Origin: Cladorrhinum sp. PSN259
Lineage: Eukaryota; Ascomycota; Sordariomycetes; Sordariales; Podosporaceae
Assembly: GCA_033725935.1 (NCBI GenBank)
Contig: MU867119.1
Location: 1 to 64,000 of the forward strand
Direction: 5' to 3'
Length of the DNA: 64,000 nt
Shown: piece by piece, positions 1 to 11,024 of the stretch
Numbering within the stretch: position 1 is the stretch's first letter
Layout: each line of letters opens with the position of its first letter
Notes under the pieces: model-generated
What the model saw: the letters and a program-made list of their open reading frames with translations, nothing else
Told to the model about the DNA's origin: nothing
The model's database searches: none
Translations under genes and position numbers: made by a program

Positions 1-366
1 CAGCCGGCCGTTAAGGTACGGTTTTCCTTGTGTAAATAGCAGTAGAGGGACCGACGAGCCCTGCCAAGGGCATAGCGGTGTACGAAATAATAATAGTATA
101 TTTTAAAGCGCAAATGTGGGAGTGGTGGTGATCAGAAAGGGGGTGGTAGTCTGGTGTTAATGCGGGGAACTGTAATCGGCATGGGGGTCGATCGGTTGCG
201 CGGTCATGACTTCTAGAGATTTAGAACTCAAGCCGAGCCTTTAAGTTTGATCTCGCATATCGAGCATGAAATACGCTAATGCCCTGAGCTCTTGCTCTGA
301 CCTGCAAGCTAAATGTCCAAGCGCCACTAACGTGATCTTGGCAATTCCGGACCGTAGCCGCATCAT
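1..366. other. Intergenic, no gene seen
   Basis: Only short spurious reading frames are present. The right part is probably the 3' flank of the minus-strand gene that ends at 367. No repeat or RNA structure was recognised. Confidence 0.5.
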
Positions 367-795
367 CTAAGTCTTGGTCCTCTTTGCCGGGGGTGGCATT
401 AAGTCCCGGTCCCCGGCCGGTTCCGTGACGGCTCCGTCTTTATGAGGGATCAAGGATGACTCGGCTGCTCGAGAGGTAGGTCGACGGACCCGGTTACTTG
501 TATGCGGAGACTTTGCTACTGAGCCGGCAAGAGCCTGCAATGCCGTTGCAGCTGCAAGGTCTTCGTCTTCCTGTCTCTTACTGGCACTGGGAATAGGGTC
601 TTCTTTTAGAGCGGTACTAGGATCATTACCGGCCTTATCAACTGTTGGAGGCGCCCGGGCACGTTTGCTGGACCTGGCGGTTGGAGCCGTTGTCTTCTTG
701 GGGGCTGACTTTCTGGTGGCCGTCAAGTGGCGGTGTGACAGATGATGCGGCCACGGTCGGGAAATGCAAAAATCACGTTGGTGGCGTTTGGACAT
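367..795 (-). CDS. Small basic, disordered protein (possibly nuclear), unknown
   Basis: This single open frame encodes about 142 residues. The N-terminal third is rich in Lys/Arg/Ser/Thr (RKSAPKKTTAPTARSSKRAR), the centre has a short acidic patch and an alanine-rich segment (DEDLAAATALQALAGSVAKS), and the C terminus ends in PPPAKRTKT, which resembles a nuclear localisation signal. No enzyme motif is visible. The composition is that of a disordered chromatin-associated or RNA-binding protein, but this is inference from composition only. The first ATG of the frame is used as the start. A 5' exon upstream cannot be excluded, because the first 20 residues (rich in His and aromatic residues) look less protein-like than the rest. 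I do not recognise a family. Confidence 0.4.
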   Translation of the reverse strand: MSKRHQRDFCISRPWPHHLSHRHLTATRKSAPKKTTAPTARSSKRARAPPTVDKAGNDPSTALKEDPIPSASKRQEDEDLAAATALQALAGSVAKSPHTSNRVRRPTSRAAESSLIPHKDGAVTEPAGDRDLMPPPAKRTKT

Positions 796-986
796 ACGGC
801 TTGCAAGTCAGAGTGGCAGTGAGCAAACTCGGTCAGACACCACGAACCCCAATGCCCCTGACATAACCCTTGTAAAAATAAGCGGGATTTAGATTAACCC
901 GAATAATTACCTTAAAAACACCTCCGCGACCCACACGATAACTGAGTTGACTTTTGGTCCAGCAACTTTCCCTGGTATATCTTCAA

Positions 987-1879
987 ATGTCGCTTTTTAA
1001 GCTACTTGTCGCTGCTGCTGCAGTAGCGCAACGCGTTTGCGCTGACGAAATCAACGTCTTAGTTGGTGGTTCGTCCTTGACATTCTCTCACCCTTCCATT
1101 CCTGCCGCTGTTGGGGATACTGTTGTTTTCCGTTTCTCAGGACCGGGTCCTCAAAATCATAGTGTGATTCAAGGCACGTACTCGCAGCCATGCTATCCTC
1201 TACCTGATGGTTTTTACTCCGGCTTCATGCCTCTCCCTCCCGGAGCTCAAGGCGGCGTAAGCGTTTCAGAATTTCTTTACGCGGTCGGACATCGTACACT
1301 TGCTAACCGGTTCAGCAATTTCTTTTCGTCATCAACATAACTCATACCGACCCTATATACTATTATTGTGGTCAGACTGGTCATTGCCAGGCGGGCATGG
1401 TTGGCGTCATCAACGCACCATCTAATGGTTCAGACTCATTTTTGGATTACCAGAGCAAAGCTAGATCGGCTACCTCGGTTGGACCCCTTCCTCCCAGCAT
1501 TACAGGGGGTGAAATTGTGCCGGCATTCACGGCCACTAGCAGCGAAACTGGATCCTCAGGTTCGACCTCTACAATCACAAGTTCTTCTACCTATACAGAC
1601 TCTACCACAACCACAGCTTTCACTAGCTCGGCATCCAGCACACGAGCATCTACTGGCAGCCTAACCACACAGTCGTCAACCGCCGGAGCAAGCCAAACCT
1701 CAAGGACTAACTCCACCAGTTCGTCCACAACAACCAGCGCCAGGACCGTTCCAACATCGGGAGTTACAAGCGTGTACACAGGGCTACAGAGTTGGGGAAG
1801 GGCTATAGGACTCTTTCAGCCACTTGTGTCAGGGATCCTTTTAATAAGCTTCATTGCGGCAGCTATAATTTTGGTTTAG
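987..1879 (+). CDS. Secreted cupredoxin-like serine/threonine-rich surface protein
   Basis: Two exons, 987-1256 and 1316-1879, give 277 residues. The intron has a GTAAGC donor, a GCTAAC branch point and a CAG acceptor; removing it restores the cupredoxin core. The start at 987 gives a signal peptide (MSLFKLLVAAAAVAQRVCA); an in-frame ATG at 954 would put a poor leader in front of it. Residues about 20-150 form the cupredoxin-like fold: a His in PQNHSVIQ and, after the intron, YYCGQTGHCQAGM supply the His, Cys, His and Met of a type-1 copper site. A long Ser/Thr-rich stalk follows, then a C-terminal hydrophobic segment (SGILLISFIAAAIILV) typical of a GPI-anchor signal. Such proteins are secreted or wall-bound in fungi and their function is mostly unknown. 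Copper binding is inferred from the ligand pattern. Confidence 0.82.
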
Positions 1880-2115
1880 GTTGCTTAGTAAACGACTCAA
1901 CCCAGATGTAATTTGGAGATATATTACCAAACCAGACCTGGGGCTCCGAATAGTAGCATCTTAAGTTATGTACATTAAACCTGTCTTTTGTTGCAGTCTA
2001 GAGATAGTAGAACACTCAATTCACACCCTTTTATCAATTCATCCAAGGTACCAAAGTTCTACAGATAGCACTAATCTCATACTATTGCATCAGTGAAAGA
2101 CTAAACCCCCCTCTC

Positions 2116-2935
2116 TCAGCACTTCCTGATGAGCCACTTGAGGTTCAGCGTCGCGGCATCCTCAATCTGGACCGGTACCCCCGAGCCCTTGTCGGTCCAG
2201 GAACCGGCCTTCATGGCGGCGGGTCCGCTCGAAAAGCGGGCGTCTGCCTCGAGGCTGTACGTGACGGTAAGGTTGCCCACTTCCCCGTTGGCGTCGGCGC
2301 ACGGCGAGAAGGGGTTCGTCGGACCCGTCCCGAAGTCGATGGTGGCCCCCCATTTGTTGTACTTGACGGGGCCGGCGGTTGGGTTGAAGCCAGATCTGGA
2401 ACCGCCTTGATGCTGTTTTGGCACATTTTCATGTCAACCATAACCTGAACGAAAGAAATTGAAGTATTCTCGGACTCACCCCCTTGCTTAACCCCTCCCA
2501 CTTCGCACTGCCCCTCATGCGCAGCTCAGTGCCCCGCGCCATCTCGGCATCCACGTCCAAGACGCCGTCCCACAGCGAGAGCTGCCACCCGGGACCGAGT
2601 TTGTCGACGTGGAAAGTGATGGTGCAATCGGCCTTGGCGATGCTCCCGGGTTCGGCCACGACGTTCAGGTCCGGAATGAGAAGCTGCACGTCGTAGGCGC
2701 GGCTGCAGCTCCATTTGCCCATGTAGTTGTCGCCAATTTTTCCGCCCGAGGGGCACCCGGCACCCGAGAAGGTAGGTGTTATGACTCGAGGCATCGGCGG
2801 CCCCGTGTACGTCCTCTCGTTAGCTCGGCAGAGCGCCTCCAACTGTTCCGGCGGGATGACGCTTTGAGGGGCGCCTTTTGCCCCGGTGGCCACGAGGCCG
2901 ATTCCGCCTACTAGGGTGAGGGAGAACGGTCGCAT
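2116..2935 (-). CDS. Secreted DUF4360-like protein
   Basis: Two exons on the minus strand, 2935-2481 plus base 2480 and then 2412-2116, are joined across an intron at 2413-2479 (GTGAGT donor, CAG acceptor, phase 0), giving 250 residues. The N terminus is a signal peptide (MRPFSLTLVGGIGLVATGAKG). The core has the family pattern: a SGAGCPSGG motif near residue 60, a WSCSRAY segment, a Cys before a beta-strand pair (ADCTITFHVDKLGPGWQLSL) and a late SPC motif in exon 2. DUF4360 proteins are small, cysteine-containing secreted proteins of ascomycetes with no known activity. An acceptor 35 bases after the donor would read a different frame that lacks the conserved C-terminal half, so the later acceptor was chosen. 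The name is from memory of the family pattern and is fairly, not fully, certain. Confidence 0.7.
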
Positions 2936-3531
2936 CGTATCGTGTATGGCTCTGACTTGAGTTTGGCTGACTTTTGTGAAATGTGGCAGAAAAAAAGGGA
3001 AAGCAGTGCAAAGGGGCCTGAGGGAGGTGTCATTGGGACTCTTCCGTCTTCAGGGGCATTTTCCTGATTTTGTTGGGTTTCCCAACCTTTCTTGCCCACA
3101 AAGCCGATTTGCCTTGCCGAATCTTTAAAATCTATATCCGCTCCGGCATTGTTGGCAAAGTCAACGGCACATCCAGTCCTTGCAATTAGACGACGCAGTG
3201 CTACTATCTGGCGACGGGTATTTAGCCGGCCTAACCCGGACCAAATCCCACCTAGTTAAAACAACACAGAGCACTACCAAGTAGAAGTGAGCTTGCGGGT
3301 GCGTCGTCATGATGCCTTATTCGAGGAAATGCTTGGACATGATCATATTAGGGGTAGAGGTACGCCATAGCGCATCTAACCCGTGACCAGCTAGACTGCC
3401 TGCGATATCTAGGTCGGAAGTTATGATGGGTCTAGATATCCATAACTAGCGCTCGAGGCACCTTAGCTGCTTATAGAAACCTAGGTGTGCAAAAGCTTGC
3501 TGTGAAAAGTCTTTTATCTCGCAAGATGAGG
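2936..3531. other. Intergenic, no gene seen
   Basis: This stretch holds the 5' flank of the DUF4360-like gene (pyrimidine/purine-biased near 2980-3100) and the 3' flank of the kinase gene. No convincing coding frame or repeat is seen. Confidence 0.5.
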
Positions 3532-5423
3532 TCAGGTTCCATGCGATTCCGGTAACGATAAATGGGTTCCGTTAATATCGTAATAGTCGTCTGTGTGATC
3601 CGACAGGATGTCTTCCAGTAACCTTACAAACTCATCGGACCGCGCTCTGTCTTTTCCGGCTGAAATGTGTAGGTTCTTGCCATCTTGGTCTCCAGGGACA
3701 ATATTCTTGACAAAGCTTTCGTTGACGGTTGAGTCTGTGGTCTGGCCTGGTAATCTTCCGAGAGTTTGAGGGAGCTCGACAACAAGTAGCCGTGTTCTAA
3801 CCACTTCCAGAAGATCACCAACTGCTGTTCCTGGCTGGCAGGTTTCCTGAGAGGCCATGTGATCCATCCACGCTTCGGCGACATGATGCACAGTCGCCAC
3901 TTTATGGCCGCCGGCATACTGGATTTCGTAAAACATGTTGTCATTTCCAATGCTCAGGTTGAACTCGTTTAGGCCATGCAAGTCATATAGCAGCCAAATG
4001 ATGAACTCCAGTGTGATACAACCCATAGACCAGATATCGTAGAGCCTGGATCGCTTTTTCTCAGCCTGGGGTTGCTTTCCAGGTGCCAATTGGCTACCCG
4101 CAGGTGTGCTCCCGACACTGACACTGATGCCAGTTTCCACCTCTGGCGGCTCGTAGCGGCGGGTGCCGTAGCCGGTCAACGTCTTGTGAGTGCGCAGCTC
4201 AGTGACAAGGGCATGTCTCTTGGCAAGTCCCCAATCAGCAATTTTCAGCATGCCGATACCATTACCGCCAGCGTCTTTGAACCAGAGAATATTTTCGGGT
4301 TTCAAGTCACCGTGTCGAAACGATATCTGTCCGCGCCGGAGTTCGGGGTAATGGGCCTGTCGAAGTGCTGTGGCCAAGCCAAGTAGCTGCTCCACGATGT
4401 TCTTGACGAGGATTCCCTGGGACGGAGGCCGTCTATACGTTCGCCACAGATTGCAAAGGTTGATGCCATCGGCCCACTCGAACATTAGGAAGTGATCCTC
4501 CCGTCCTGGTGCGCCGCGACGAAAGGCGGTGATGAACTGGACAATGTGTGGCTGATCGAGCGCATTCATTTGTTGCAGGATACTTGCTTCCTGCTTCCAT
4601 CCACGGATCATTGTCTGTCGATCCTGTCCATCGGTAGGCTGGATCTCTTTGACAGCAACATACTTCCAAGTTACCTCCTGTCGGATGTATGTCAGCATCT
4701 TAACCTGGTGTCATACCGAGGAGGCTGGCTTTAGATTACCGGATTATTTGGGTTTCTCAGATGGTTGGGATGAACCTCATACTTGCACACACGGCTGAAT
4801 GCTCCTCGGTCGCCTTCCTCCTCAAACTTTTGGATGAACGGCAGGTACCCGATCTCAAAGTCATCGCTATACCTGGTTTCGGTGGCGACCTCGAAGATAG
4901 GGACCAGGACCTTCCATTGGCTGGTATAAAACATTTCGATTCTGGATTTATTCCAGATCGCTTTTGCTCTTTTGCCTACTGCGTTGAAGGAAGCAAGTAC
5001 ATGGGAACTTGGACGCGAACGACTTCCCTCAGCCGTATCTTCGTCAAGTGGGGGAATAGGCAAATCGTCATCGGTGAAGCTGCCGTTTGGTCCATCCATG
5101 AAAGACTTCATGACCTTGACGAGAGATTGTCCTTCTAGTCCAATGTATCTGACCACGATGGCAAACAACTTTGTGGCTCTTTGTTCTATAAACTCGGCCA
5201 GGCTATGGATGTCGGGTGTTAGCTCGCCATCTTCGTCGCATAGCTCCTCTAAAATGGCCTTCTTGGTTATGACTCCATGTAGAGTGCCCTCTGGGATGAA
5301 CTTAGGGTCCGGCCCTTTATCAAACTCACTCACAACCTCGAGCTCTCTGATGCGGTCAGATAGCCCGAGTTCATCATGAGATGATAACTGAGACTCGGAT
5401 TCTGAGCCACAGCCAGAAGACAT
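3532..5423 (-). CDS. Atypical fungal protein kinase
   Basis: Exons 5423-4740 and 4677-3532 are joined across a 62-bp intron (GTAATC donor, GCTGAC branch point, CAG acceptor), giving 609 residues. Residues 1-228 are the N-terminal region usual for this fungus-specific group, acidic and Ser-rich at first and ending in VCKYEVHPNHL. The kinase domain begins right after the junction: VAVK with the ATP-site Lys near residue 238, HGDLKPENIL with the catalytic Asp near 352, and DWGLA in place of DFG near 376, followed by an RRYEPPE activation segment and a DIWSMGC helix. There is no clear glycine-rich loop, which is common in this group. The C-terminal 150 residues are unlike any domain I know. It probably acts on Ser/Thr; the substrate is unknown. 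Related fungal kinases are numerous and lineage-specific. Confidence 0.8.
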
Positions 5424-7053
5424 ATTGATTGCGAGAGCTGTTGACTGATGTAAACTTTTGCGGCAACCTGATCTCGCCTGGGTAGTCTTCCACCTCTACG
5501 GAAAAACCCGCCAGGCTGCCGTGCGTTTGATGACAATGCCAAGCCCACCCGCCCCCATTTCCGTAAGGTGCCTGCGGGGAAGTTGCATCCATCCTGCATA
5601 TGCTACACAGACTGATGCATAAACTTGGCAGCGCTATTGGCTTAAGCAGTGAGGAAAGTTCTCCACAAAAGCCGAGTGCCCCCCCACCCACGCTTCAGTT
5701 TCGGATCGGTGGTTTTGGCTCAGCTCAACTGCGTCCCAGAATTGTTTCGACTGGAAGGGAGGCAACGGATAGGGAAAGACTTTGTTGTTCTTCTCTTGAG
5801 AGAAATTGTTTGGAAAAGTGCTCGGAAGCCAGGCGGCCTAAGAGTATGTGAGCTGGTTGGAGCGGGGTTTCTCCCTTGGGATGACATCGCGGAGGGATCG
5901 GAGAAGGTTGTAGTGTACTATGAAGTTTATATGCAGATTCGGCACAAAACAATTGAAGAGCCCTGCAAGGACACACAGATCTAACAGTTCTGTGGTGGGG
6001 AACGCATGCTCAGGTGGGAAGTAAACAAACAAAAAGGGGGCCATGTGGGTCCGGTTACCCCTGAGTTAGGGGTCAATCTTGGTATCCATAGAAAAAGGGT
6101 CTCGTCTAGAGATTTTAAACAATAGGCGCATGCATAGATGCTAAACAAGCATATATGATGTCATTAGATAAATGAAGAGAATATAGTTTACAAAATAGAG
6201 GGCTAAACACGATTGAAACGGTGTTTGTTATTTCTAGCAGGGATATTTTACAAGATACGATCTTGGAGTCGCTACAGGAACAGGGTTTCATCTATAGCAC
6301 ATTTTGAACACATAAATCACACATATCATGTCACGTCACGTCATATGCAAGAGGTAACAGGTAAAGTCTCGTATACCAACTCAAATCAATTTATGCCATT
6401 AGTTGGCGGGAGGACAATTTATGTCTAGCCCGGCACCGCACGCCCGCTTCATATCCCGAAAATAAATCAAAAGCAAAACCCCTGCCATGTGATTAATGGC
6501 CCTCATCTAGCGTATGGATAGATTCGGAGCTTGCGTCTGGCCTTCGGTCTGGTCATCGGTGTGGCCTTGTTGGCTAACTACCTCCTCATTCGGAAGATTG
6601 GCTAGCGCCTAAATGGTCGCTCGGGCGAGAAGGAGTACTGGACTTGTACTCCCGTTTCCGCTCGGATCTGAACTGGTGGTAATGGTGGAGATGGGTATCT
6701 GGGTCTTGGTCTGAGGGTGGTCCATATTGAGGATTAAGTACATGTACTATACAAAACCGAAATGCAAAAACTCCAACGCCAAAACTCAACCCAAACTAAA
6801 TAACGCAATTTTTTGGTTGTTTTTCTAAAGCTTTTCGAGGTGAAGTCGCCCAACAACAACCTCGTACTCGCTCCTTTTTTGAAATTGTTTTGTGATTGTT
6901 TTCTGTTTTTATCCCTAGACAAGAACACCACTGAAAACGTTATTAAGACTCAAAGCGCCAGGACGAAACCACGTGCACCGAGTGTAAAAAAAAAATAGAT
7001 ATTCACTTTCCCCAAAGTGAAGAAGTGACGAGAGGACTACTCTGAGAGGCTTT
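5424..7053. other. Intergenic, AT-rich in part, no gene supported
   Basis: Positions 5424-5900 are probably the promoter and 5' leader of the kinase gene. From about 6060 to 6480 the DNA is AT-rich, with only short unconserved frames. The 6590-7050 part lies downstream of the gene ending at 7054. No tRNA, repeat or transposase signature was noticed. Confidence 0.5.
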
Positions 7054-8738
7054 TCACCACTCTTCGTCATCGTCGTCGTCGGCCCAACGAGGTGCGTCAG
7101 GATTGCCAATGGAAGTGAAGAAGAAATCCTTCTCCCACATGGGCTTATCGTCCTTCGGCGGTCGTTCCTGCTCTCCTGAGGAGAAACATTCGCTGTTGAC
7201 CTCTGCGCCCGTGCATTTATATTCCGCGGTGGTTTGTTTCGCGGTTAGGGTGTTCCCGGACCGCGTCTGATCAAGGGCGACCTCGACTGCCGGAGAAGAC
7301 AAAGCGCCGCAGTGACCAGGTGCTAGAACAAAGGCTCCTTCCTCTGGAATGTTGGAAAGACGCGCGCGATACAAGTTGCGTCGCTGGTCGAACCAAGTCT
7401 CTAAAGTAACAGACTTACAAGGGATCGGGCTGAAGTTGAACTCCTCCTGATGCGCCTTGAAAACGGGAAAACCCCCTGCCTGACGACATGCGATTTCGTA
7501 TGGAGACGGGGCCGGCATTTTTGTGACTGTTAATTCTTCTTCCAGGTCAAAGGGATTGCTGACGAAGGACTCGGCGTCTTCATCCTGTCCGATTTCACGC
7601 TCGTACTCGGGTGATTTCAGAGGGATTCCGTCGTATGGGTCTTTGGCGCCGTCGCCCGCTCTGGTTTCTCGCTCATTCTTGGGCGATTCCAGGGCGATCC
7701 TGGCTTCAACAGCCTTCCTTGTCGCGAATTTGAAGTCAGCGTCAACACCACCAAAGACACCAATAAGCCGACCCTCGTCAGAAGAGTCGGGCGCTTCGTA
7801 GACTGTGTAGAGCTTAGTAAAGAAATACTTGTGCTCGTGGTAGAAGTCTGCAGGACCTTTATCCATGGGGAGAGCCGGTAATGGGCGAGATGGAGACGGT
7901 ACAGCAGGCGTCGCCAGGAGATCCAAGTCAGAACCCGAAGATTCAGAAGAGGATGTGGACGACTCTTCATCGCCTTTCGCAACCGCAAAAAGATCCCCGT
8001 AAATGGGTGAATACCTTTGGCATGCTGACGAAAGACTCGCATCCTTTGGACTGAAGTGGCGCGTGGCAAGCTTCGTAACCTGAGCAACCGGTCCGGTTAT
8101 CTCGGGGCAGGTCGCCAGCGGGCTGAAGACGAAGGCTCTTCGGGAGTCTGGCTGGACGGGGCCTCCTATGGACCTCGAGAGCCGGCTGACTCAACCTGTG
8201 AAACCTTTAGATCGTCCTCCCCGTCGATAGCGCTCTCATTCAGACACAAAAAATCCCGAGGCTCGATGAATGACATGGTCTCGTTATCTGTGTCGTCTGA
8301 AGTCATTGAGAGCATTTGAGACAGACCACTCGAAGAGGATTTGATGGAGCAGTGACGGTTTTTGGAGAGAATTGTCTCACGCGCCGAAGACGCGGACTCG
8401 TTAAACGAGCCATCCATAGGTATGCTGGCAGCCGGCTCTTCCACCGCACCATTTACATGGTTGCCTGCACAACCGCCACGCGTGCTGCCAGAAGAGACAA
8501 AAACCGCGACAGCAGTTTCGGCACGCTCCTGAGCCTGGTGGGCGGCATGCCTCACACCAGCAGACTTGCTTTCGTGCTCGCGGTTGTCCAATATAATGCT
8601 TTGCAAAGTAGGCGAGAGAGAACTCTTCACCTTCTTCGCGGCTGCAATGCACTTGGACGCGAGATGGCCAAGCCCGCCACGCTTTCCTAGACGCATTTGA
8701 AGAGAGCGAGACCCGTGAAAAGTGTCGCTGCGCATCAT
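7054..8738 (-). CDS. Unknown acidic protein with low-complexity N terminus
   Basis: Two open frames join into one gene. The first runs from ATG 8738 to about 8170 (MMRSDTFHGSRSLQMRLGKR, then Ser-rich). The second is open from about 8150 to 7054. It contains a Ser-rich stretch, a conserved-looking DFYHEHKYFFTKLYTVYEA segment and the segment ACRQAGGFPVFKAHQEEF, and it ends in an acidic tail (WADDDDDEEW). The intron between them is not resolved. Phase-compatible choices are a donor after CTAAAG (8205) or after CAG (8196), with acceptors at GTCCAG near 8152 or GCTCAG near 8079. Upstream there is a classic 3' splice site (TTTGCTAACC, CAG at about 8778) and a GTAAGT donor at about 8927, which implies an intron in the 5' leader. 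No family is recognised. Confidence 0.6.
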
Positions 8739-8777
8739 ATTGATGGAGGGCACCCTGCTTCGCTTCTGCGAAGAATG

Positions 8778-8927
8778 GTTAGCAAAGGTCGCTCGATGAA
8801 TGGGAAGGGAGAGAAATACGATAATAATTACTGTAATGGTAGAGAAATGCCTGTGGCAGAAAGTACAATCTTGAAGTAAACGTTAGCTCCAGATAATACA
8901 GGAGAAGAAAAGAGGTGGTTTACTTAC
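8778..8927 (-). other. Probable 5'-leader intron of the 7054-8738 gene
   Basis: On the minus strand a GTAAGT donor lies at about 8927, and a GCTAAC branch point followed by TTCTTCGCAG ends at about 8778. Joining the flanks does not extend the coding frame, because a stop sits at the phase-0 junction. This fits an intron in the untranslated leader. A coding first exon in another phase remains possible. Confidence 0.5.
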
Positions 8928-9048
8928 CTAATCGGATGGGAATCGTGATGGCGAGAAAGTAGGGCTCGAAATACCATTCGATTTGCGATGCTGTAGATCT
9001 GATATCAAAGATGAGAGAGGAAAGAGAGAGGAAATGGGAGGGAGGGGC

Positions 9049-9056
9049 TATTTATA
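9049..9056 (-). promoter_or_regulatory. TATA box
   Basis: TATAAATA on the minus strand is followed downstream by a long CT-rich tract (GA-rich on the plus strand at 9005-9045), a usual fungal core-promoter layout. It lies about 120 bp upstream of the leader-intron donor of the 7054-8738 gene. A second TATA-like site with an adjacent CT tract lies at about 9640-9698. Confidence 0.5.
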
Positions 9057-10769
9057 CCCGTAGGAGGAGGGGGGGAGGGGGGACCTGAGGGCACTAGAGG
9101 CTGCCGGACCGCCAGATGAGCAAACATGAGGCAAACAATAGGAAAAATGGCTATTGATCTGTAAAACTGGGGGATTACAGCTGGCAGAGAAGTGAATAGG
9201 GCAAATAGACGCGTCGTGGTTGACATGACAATGTGGGAGTCAGAGGGAAACCAGATTTGACTTGACCTTCCTCCAACTTCCCAGAAACAACAAAAAACCA
9301 AGGACGAGATCTCAAGTAGACAGAATCAAGCCCTCAAAAAGTCATATGCGCGGTCCTCGCGGGTTGATGAAAATAGCAGCGTTGGAATCAGCAAGCCGAG
9401 GAGAGTAAGAATTCGATGTGAAAAGTCGGAAAATGGCAAGGCGCGGGTGCGTTAGGTTTTGGCCCTATCTTCAACCCCTCCAGAGAGGCCTGCCTGGGCA
9501 TTCGATGTATGGTAAAGTCGTCATATTGTTGAGAATTGTCTATATAGCCTGAGTCGCAACCTTTGGGGCTCAGATCGATGGGGTGGGTGAGATATGGTGA
9601 TTGAGAGAAACAGGTGGCAAAAGGATTGAGGTCCAAGAAGAGAGAGAGAGAGCGAGAAGAGAGAACTGAAACGACCTGATGATGGAGGGTTTATATCTCT
9701 GGGAACTGTTGTTATTTGCTAGGTCGGGTAATGACACGACAATTAAGAAAAGTCAATTAGGGTCGTGTCGTGACAACAAAACAAAACAAAACAAAACAAA
9801 ACAATGTGACAAGCAAACGAGACCAAAGGCAAGCATAGCGACTTGAACCAAACAATGGTGTGCATAGCAGCCAAATATTGAATGGGAAGTTAAGAGTTAT
9901 GACAAGGAAACAATGTAACAAGCAAACAGAACGGCAATCAAGGATGATGACTACCAAATATCCTGGGAGCAAATACTATATTTTAAAAAGCAAGTAAGAT
10001 AAAATCAAGGAATTCATGGCTGGCAATTAATCTAAAGCAACAAGCAAATAAACTGATGCTGACAATCGACCAAGGAAGCGGTCCATGAAGTTGACCACAA
10101 GGCTTGGTAAGCTCCAGAGTATCGTGACAATCAACAAGGCAACAAGAAGGTCCACCAGTCATAGCAATCAACCAAGGAAATCAACAAACAAGATGATAGC
10201 AAAAGGTTTAATGATAACACTGGAAAATGATGACTCGGCAATATGACCGCGTTGTTATCGTTATTCACCGCTGAAAGCACGTTCCAAAGACAAACTAACC
10301 GAAGCCTCGCGTCTTTGTCCTTTGACTCACACTCGCAAACAAATATGCCAACCCAGCAACGCAGTAGCAAGAAAATATGTTAGTAATGGCAATTAAGAAA
10401 ATAGAACTAAAAAATAAAATGGCAAGGAAAAGTTTTAATAACCAGTGATGACTCAGCAACACGACAGCGTCTTTGCCTGCTTTATTCACTTTATTCACTC
10501 AATTCACTTTAATCTCGGAGTAATTACCAAACAATTGAAAGAACTGAACGCGCGTCTTTGTCCCCGCAATTCATTCCACGTTTTTAAATGCCATCTATTA
10601 TGTCAATGAACAAAGGGAACTCGAAAATGAGCTTGTTTCATGTTGGCTTGAAACACACAAAGAAAGGGTTCTATAAGATACCTGCAAGTTTGGCTTTCGA
10701 TTACACGAGGACTTGATATGTTCCAAATCATAATCATAATCATTTTGCACAAAAATTTAAAAACCGACC
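9057..10769. repeat. Gene-poor region with simple and degenerate repeats
   Basis: There is no supported gene in this stretch. It contains an (ACAAA)n microsatellite at about 9775-9803, a GA run at 9641-9662 and many degenerate AAGCAAA / CAATCAACCAAGG-type words. Two blocks, about 10195-10325 and 10420-10565, look like diverged copies of one sequence: each has a TTTAATGATAAC-like word, then TGATGACTC(A/G)GCAA, then a GCGTCTTTG word. The region is AT-rich compared with the flanking genes. Confidence 0.5.
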
Positions 10770-11024
10770 ATGTCAACAATCTGCAAGTCCCTTTTCAGAG
10801 CCATCTTCAAGCGGGCTGCTCACAAGCATTCTAGTTCGGCAAAGCCACGACCTACGCACAAGTACCACGATAATTCCGGATTGATTCCCGAGTATAGCAA
10901 TGACTTTTTGCGTCGTGAAGCCAAGGCCTTCGTGGTGGATAAATTGTTGACAGAATTTGCTGTTGCTGCGTCACAGAGAACTGCATGTGGACCGCAGAGA
11001 CCTGGGCCTCCACGCAGATGGTGA
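10770..11024 (+). CDS. Small protein of unknown function (uncertain)
   Basis: An open frame of 84 codons starts with a good ATG context (ACCATGTC). The product is basic at its N terminus (MSTICKSLFRAIFKRAAHKH) and has a mixed central segment that could be helical (SNDFLRREAKAFVVDKLLTE). No domain is recognised. It sits at the edge of a gene-poor region, so it could be an orphan gene, one exon of a longer gene or chance. The amphipathic composition and ATG context are the only support. Confidence 0.3.
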   Translation: MSTICKSLFRAIFKRAAHKHSSSAKPRPTHKYHDNSGLIPEYSNDFLRREAKAFVVDKLLTEFAVAASQRTACGPQRPGPPRRW

